From: an uncultured Lachnospiraceae bacterium
Lineage (GTDB): Bacteria; Bacillota; Clostridia; Lachnospirales; Lachnospiraceae
NCBI GenBank assembly: GCA_910588875.1
Contig: CAJURT010000046.1
Coordinates: 1 to 26,361 of the forward strand
Direction: 5' to 3'
DNA: 26,361 nucleotides
Part shown: positions 23,368 to 26,361 of the stretch, in pieces
Layout: the number at the start of each line of letters is the position of its first letter
Position numbering within the stretch: position 1 is the first letter of the stretch
Program-made: the position numbers and the translations under genes
The notes under the pieces: generated by a model
Database searches by the model: none
Told to the model about the DNA's origin: nothing
What the model saw: only the letters and a program-made list of their open reading frames with translations

Positions 23368-24378
23368 ATGAAGGGCGAAAAAGTGGAAGATAACAGAAAA
23401 AAAAAGTTAGGGACGGAGGAAATGGTAAGAAAGGAAACACTTTGCCGACAGGTGAAGATAGCAGGTATGGGAAGGGCCCTCGCTGGAAAGGAAATCCGTT
23501 TTGGAAGTCAAATCCGATACCGTCTGCAGCCAGGACAGACTCTGTTGGATCTTGCTGTGGAGGCTGCAAAACAGGCTTTGAGGCGGGCAGAGATGGAAAT
23601 TGACGATATGGACTGTATTGTATGTGCCATGGCCACACCATTGCAGGCAATTCCATGCAATGCGGCGTTGGTCCATGAGAGGATGGCAAAGGGATTACAG
23701 ATTCCGGCCATAGATATCAACACAACATGTACCAGTTTCCTTTCTGCTGTGGATATCTTTTCCTGCCTTGTGGATAGTGGGCGGTTTAAAAGAGTGCTGA
23801 TTCTGTCAGGGGATACGGCGTCTGCTGCTTTAAACCCAAGGCAGCAGGAGAGTTTTGAACTGTTTTCGGACGGGGCGGCTGCCTGCGTCCTGACGGCTTC
23901 GGAAGAGGGAGAAACGTCAGCTGTTCTTTATAGCCGTCAGGAAACATGGTCGGAGGGTGCTCATGATACGGAGATCCGGGGCGGGGGCGGGCTGCAGCCG
24001 GTTTTTGATATGGATGGGGAAAACAGGGAGGATTATTACTTTGACATGAAAGGACACCGGATTTTAAAGCTATGTGCAAAACGGTTGCCGGATTTTGTGG
24101 AAAGGTGTTTTAAAGAAGCCAGGGTAACACGGGAGGAACTTCAATTGGTAGTGCCTCATCAGGCAAGCCGTGCACTTGGGATAATTATGCCCCGCCTGGG
24201 GTTTTCTAAAGGGAAATATATTGACCGGGTGGAGAAGTACGGGAATATGGTCTCCGCATCCGTTCCCTTTGCCTTGTGTGAGGCTGTGGAAATGGGGCAG
24301 GTTAAAAGAGGGGATTTGATCCTGTTAATAGGTACGGCAGCCGGGCTTACGGTGAACTTTTTATTAATCAGGTTTTAA
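23368..24378 (+). CDS. 3-oxoacyl-ACP synthase III-like condensing enzyme (KAS III/OleA-like)
   Basis: This 336-residue thiolase-fold enzyme would condense an acyl thioester with a second acyl unit. Counting from ATG 23368 (GGAGGG seven bases upstream; ATG 23365 is an alternative), the catalytic triad is Cys121 in NTTCTSFLSAVD, His264 in VPHQASRALG and Asn293 in YGNMVSASVPFAL. All three residues of the KAS III mechanism are kept. The first 28 residues are a charged extension not found in housekeeping FabH. There are no fab genes around it. Its linkage to the adenylating enzyme and reductase points to secondary metabolism, either an OleA-type (two acyl-CoA) or starter-unit reaction. It ends with the IGTAAGLTVNFLLIRF strand in place of the usual GGG-F-WG. 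Confidence 0.88.
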   Translation: MKGEKVEDNRKKKLGTEEMVRKETLCRQVKIAGMGRALAGKEIRFGSQIRYRLQPGQTLLDLAVEAAKQALRRAEMEIDDMDCIVCAMATPLQAIPCNAALVHERMAKGLQIPAIDINTTCTSFLSAVDIFSCLVDSGRFKRVLILSGDTASAALNPRQQESFELFSDGAAACVLTASEEGETSAVLYSRQETWSEGAHDTEIRGGGGLQPVFDMDGENREDYYFDMKGHRILKLCAKRLPDFVERCFKEARVTREELQLVVPHQASRALGIIMPRLGFSKGKYIDRVEKYGNMVSASVPFALCEAVEMGQVKRGDLILLIGTAAGLTVNFLLIRF

Positions 24379-24480
24379 AGGAAGGGAAAGGGTATGGCAA
24401 AAGGCAACCGTGAAAAGGTTAAAGTTTCTATTATATAAGATAATTGTAAGGTTTTGACGGAAATATCCCCCGTAAAACTA

Positions 24481-24509
24481 TTGTAAAATTGTTTGGTGTA
24501 TAGTATGAT
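24481..24509 (+). promoter_or_regulatory. Promoter of the Cys/His-rich protein gene
   Basis: TTGTAA (24481-24486), a 17-base spacer and TATGAT (24504-24509). It indicates that the small gene is not simply the end of the biosynthetic operon. Confidence 0.55.
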
Positions 24510-24532
24510 AGACGCAAATGGAGGTGGAAGAA

Positions 24533-24799
24533 ATGAGAAAACAAGTGATGACCATGATGATGGCAGCATTTCTTGCAGTAGCATGTGCAGTACCGGCTTT
24601 TGCCCATTGTCATGGCGGCAGCAGACAACCGGCACAAAGCTGTGCAGATGTATGCGAAGCTTATTGCGAAGACGGATTCCTGTGCGGTGAGGATGGACAT
24701 TATTGTGCAGATCACAGGGACGGGGATGCATGTGAAGGATACGGAACATGTGAGCCTGTGCGCAGAAGCAGCCACCATCATCACGGAAGACATCATTGA
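24533..24799 (+). CDS. Secreted Cys/His-rich mini-protein, possible metal binder
   Basis: No family is recognised. The 88-residue product starts at ATG 24533, six bases after GGAGGTG. It begins with a signal peptide (Met-rich hydrophobic stretch, then AVPAFA before the likely cut near residue 24). The roughly 64-residue mature part has eight cysteines (pattern HCH, CADVCEAYCEDGFLC, GHYC, DAC, GTC) and ends in HHHHGRHH. The even number of cysteines would suit disulfides or metal. The His-rich tail and the HCH at the mature N-terminus favour binding of copper, nickel or zinc outside the membrane, which is inference. It has its own promoter and a strong stem-loop after it. The biosynthetic operon lies just upstream. 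Confidence 0.8.
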   Translation: MRKQVMTMMMAAFLAVACAVPAFAHCHGGSRQPAQSCADVCEAYCEDGFLCGEDGHYCADHRDGDACEGYGTCEPVRRSSHHHHGRHH

Positions 24800-24842
24800 T
24801 CGGCAGAAGCCCAGTTGTTAACTTTGGTACAGCAAGGTAGTG

Positions 24843-24877
24843 CGGGCGGATTCTCCAGGTTATGGGGAATCCGCCCG
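24843..24877 (+). terminator. Strong stem-loop after the Cys/His-rich protein gene
   Basis: CGGGCGGATTCTCC (24843-24856) pairs with GGGGAATCCGCCCG (24864-24877) over 14 positions with one G-U pair and a 7-base loop. Only two T residues follow, so termination may be partial, or the hairpin may mainly stabilise the 3' end. Confidence 0.6.
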
Positions 24878-24925
24878 TTCATGGTTCAGACAATATAATC
24901 CAGGCAGTTGATGAGGTGGGGAGAA

Positions 24926-25813
24926 ATGCATAAATTTTTACGCAGTGTCGGATTTGGCTCATATCAGAAGAAAAAGGAGATTGCCAGGCTTCTGGATGAA
25001 CTGCAAAAGACTGCAGGGGAGCACAGAAGGATTCAGACAGAGCCAGACAGTAATTTGTGTGAGATCCGTGCCGAACTGGCACCAGGCATGGGAATTGTGA
25101 TCGTAGGGGAGACAGACGAAGACGGGGTATTCCACCGGGAGTATTATTATCCTTATTTGAAGGGGGAGGATATATCCTCAGAGGCGGAGTGCACGATCCA
25201 GCGCCATACGGAAAAGGAGACATTTGGAGGCCTGTTGGATGAGGCACGTGTGGGAATCTCCCTGATTTTTTATCTGGACAATGGATTTGAATATTTAGAG
25301 AGAGGGCTGGATCAGGTATCCCGGAGGGTAAAATCAGTAAAGCTTACCGGCCTCTCAGGGGAGGGGAAGATTTTGCTGCCCCTGCATAAAACGCGCAAGC
25401 AGATTGAAAAGGCGCAGGTGGCTGCTAAGGATCGCAGCAATCTTTTGGAGGCGGCCCGCAATGGTGATGAGGATGCCATGGAAACTTTGACGATTGAAGA
25501 TATTGATATGTATTCCCAGATTTCCCGGCGGGTGATGAGAGAAGATATCTATTCTATTGTGGATTCCAGTTTTATGCCAAGCGGGATAGAATGCGACCAA
25601 TATACGGTGATTGGAGAGGTGATCCGGGTAGAAGAAAAGACAAACAGGATAACAGAGGAACTGGTATATGACCTGACGCTGAACTGTAACGATATGGTTT
25701 TCCACGTTGGGATTGCCAGGAAAGATCTTCTTGGAGAGCCTGTGGTGGGGAGGCGGTTTAAAGGGCAGATATGGATGCAGGGGGTAGCAAATTTTGAAGA
25801 ATGTGATGATTGA
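24926..25813 (+). CDS. DUF3881-like protein
   Basis: This is a 295-residue soluble protein. Start ATG 24926 is chosen because GGGGAG lies directly before it; the TTG/ATG codons at 24908 and 24911 lack a ribosome site. The opening MHKFLRSVGFGSYQKKKEIARLL and the stretch REYYYPYLKGEDISS resemble DUF3881, a family I associate with Lachnospiraceae; no function is known to me. The N-terminal part is mixed alpha/beta. The C-terminal part contains IYSIVDSSFMPSGIECDQYTVIGEV and a beta-rich end (VYDLTLNCNDMVFHVGI). No signal peptide or membrane segment is visible. A TATAAT at 24894-24899 may start its transcript. Confidence 0.75.
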   Translation: MHKFLRSVGFGSYQKKKEIARLLDELQKTAGEHRRIQTEPDSNLCEIRAELAPGMGIVIVGETDEDGVFHREYYYPYLKGEDISSEAECTIQRHTEKETFGGLLDEARVGISLIFYLDNGFEYLERGLDQVSRRVKSVKLTGLSGEGKILLPLHKTRKQIEKAQVAAKDRSNLLEAARNGDEDAMETLTIEDIDMYSQISRRVMREDIYSIVDSSFMPSGIECDQYTVIGEVIRVEEKTNRITEELVYDLTLNCNDMVFHVGIARKDLLGEPVVGRRFKGQIWMQGVANFEECDD

Positions 25814-25888
25814 GAGTTCCGGTGAAAGCATTGGGGGTGCGAGGGTTCGCTGGCAGGGATGGGCAGGAACAGCAAAATGAAATTCTGC

Positions 25889-25917
25889 TTGACGGAAGCA
25901 GGATTTGCTAATATAAT
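25889..25917 (+). promoter_or_regulatory. Promoter of the tRNA-Arg gene
   Basis: TTGACG (25889-25894), a 17-base spacer and TATAAT (25912-25917). The tRNA starts about 60 bases downstream of the predicted initiation site. Confidence 0.8.
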
Positions 25918-25983
25918 AGGAGATGGTTCTGGCAGTATGTTTTTGGAGAAGCCGAGCCGCAAGTCATACACAATTTTATACAC

Positions 25984-26057
25984 GTTTCCGTAGCTCAGTT
26001 GGATAGAGCGACCGCCTCCTAAGCGGTAGGTCGGGTGTTCAAGTCACCTCGGGAACG
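25984..26057 (+). tRNA. tRNA-Arg, anticodon CCT
   Basis: The cloverleaf can be folded by hand. The acceptor stem is GTTTCCG with CGGGAAC. The D-arm has GCTC/GAGC, the anticodon stem ACCGC/GCGGT with loop CTCCTAA (anticodon CCT), the variable loop AGGTC, and the T-arm GGGTG/CACCT with TTCAAGT. CCA is not encoded. This tRNA reads AGG codons. The 3' end of this gene is a frequent insertion point for mobile elements in Firmicutes. Confidence 0.95.
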
Positions 26058-26067
26058 CTGGAATCAT

Positions 26068-26112
26068 AGCCGAAAGCCTTGATTTTAGCGGGTTTTCGGC
26101 TTTCTTCATTTC
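26068..26112 (+). terminator. Terminator after tRNA-Arg
   Basis: AGCCGAAA (26068-26075) pairs with TTTCGGCT (26094-26101), followed by a T-rich run (TTCTTCATTTC). It is the only stem close to the tRNA end. Confidence 0.65.
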
Positions 26113-26169
26113 AGCGCCAAAACTCGGATTTGCTAATATGCTAATACATCTGAAATTCGAATCCGCATG
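26113..26169. repeat. Copies of the octamer TGCTAATA downstream of the tRNA
   Basis: Two copies stand head to tail (26131-26138 and 26139-26146), and a third starts at 26168. A longer 14-base match, GGATTTGCTAATAT, occurs at 25901-25914 (within the tRNA promoter) and at 26126-26139, flanking the tRNA. No gene is visible here. Confidence 0.45.
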
Positions 26170-26361
26170 CTAATACGAGTTAAATGGAGCAATCGGGAAA
26201 TAGATAGCCCCCTGTTTTTCTTTCCAGTATTTTTCATTCGATCACTTATACCATTTCGGTTGTGAAATTCCATGGACAATGATATAATTTTCTATATTTT
26301 TGTTTACCAGAGAGGATTCAGTTGTTGCTTGTCAAATCAGGTACAGGCAAGCTGTTTGGGA
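26170..26361 (-). pseudogene. Possible remnant of an IS66-type OrfA (TnpA) gene
   Basis: On the minus strand one frame runs to a TAG at 26170-26172 but is broken by two TGA codons. Between and after them it reads ATTESSLVNKNIENYIIVHG followed by ISQPKWYK, then TGA, SNEKYWKEKQGAIYFPIAPF and NSY. The pattern of Ser-Ser, a helix with Tyr, His-Gly-Ile-Ser and an aromatic pair before a position normally Trp resembles the helix-turn-helix of IS66 OrfA. The resemblance is weak and the frame is interrupted, so this is a tentative call. The region runs off the window edge. Confidence 0.25.

Noticed and set aside
1..26361. CRISPR arrays, ribosomal RNA, known riboswitch classes
   Set aside because: No regularly spaced repeats, rRNA segments or recognisable aptamer cores were seen. 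No lysine-type leader is visible before the aldolase-ddh operon.

Overview
The window reads as chromosomal DNA of an anaerobic, low-to-mid GC Gram-positive of the Lachnospiraceae (Clostridium cluster XIVa) type. The reasons are AGGAGG-type ribosome sites, extended -10 (TGn) sigma-A promoters, a clostridial AdhE, an NADP-type glutamate dehydrogenase, the meso-diaminopimelate dehydrogenase route to lysine, two alpha-galactosidases and a protein resembling the Lachnospiraceae-specific DUF3881 family. The genus cannot be fixed from the sequence alone.

Layout. 1-1256: 3' part of adhE. 1573-4022: polar amino acid ABC transporter (binding lipoprotein, permease, ATPase). 4136-4765: orphan lipoprotein. 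4860-6876 (minus): MATE efflux pump and its MarR-type regulator, each preceded by the same GTTAG-N4-CTAAC operator. 6955-7180: a broken AbiEii-type toxin gene. 7197-7469 (minus): small CxxC protein. 7581-8792 (minus): GH27 alpha-galactosidase. 9038-11088 (minus): threonine aldolase-like enzyme followed by DAP dehydrogenase. 11247-12884: ABC-F protein. 13011-13256 (minus): HPr-like protein lacking the phosphorylatable histidine. 13725-15059: glutamate dehydrogenase. 15126-17318 (minus): GH36 alpha-galactosidase. 17612-17812: chemoreceptor remnant. 17851-18465: sugar O-acetyltransferase.

18740-24378 is the most unusual part. It is a three-gene operon in which a 1064-residue protein joins a GT1 glycosyltransferase, an extended SDR (3-beta-HSD/OleD-like) and a metallo-beta-lactamase domain. 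It is followed, with overlapping stop and start, by an F390-synthetase/PaaK-type adenylate-forming enzyme, and then by a KAS III/OleA-like condensing enzyme with an intact Cys-His-Asn triad. Condensation, ketoreduction, carboxylate activation, hydrolysis and glycosylation are all represented. This resembles an ole (olefin/beta-lactone) pathway rebuilt with different enzyme folds and a sugar-transfer step. The product is unknown.

24533-26361: a secreted Cys/His-rich mini-protein, a DUF3881-like protein, tRNA-Arg(CCT), and a non-coding tail that may hold an IS66 OrfA remnant. Decay products (AbiEii, chemoreceptor, possible IS66) mark three places where DNA was gained and lost. All calls rest on reading the sequence; no database search was run.
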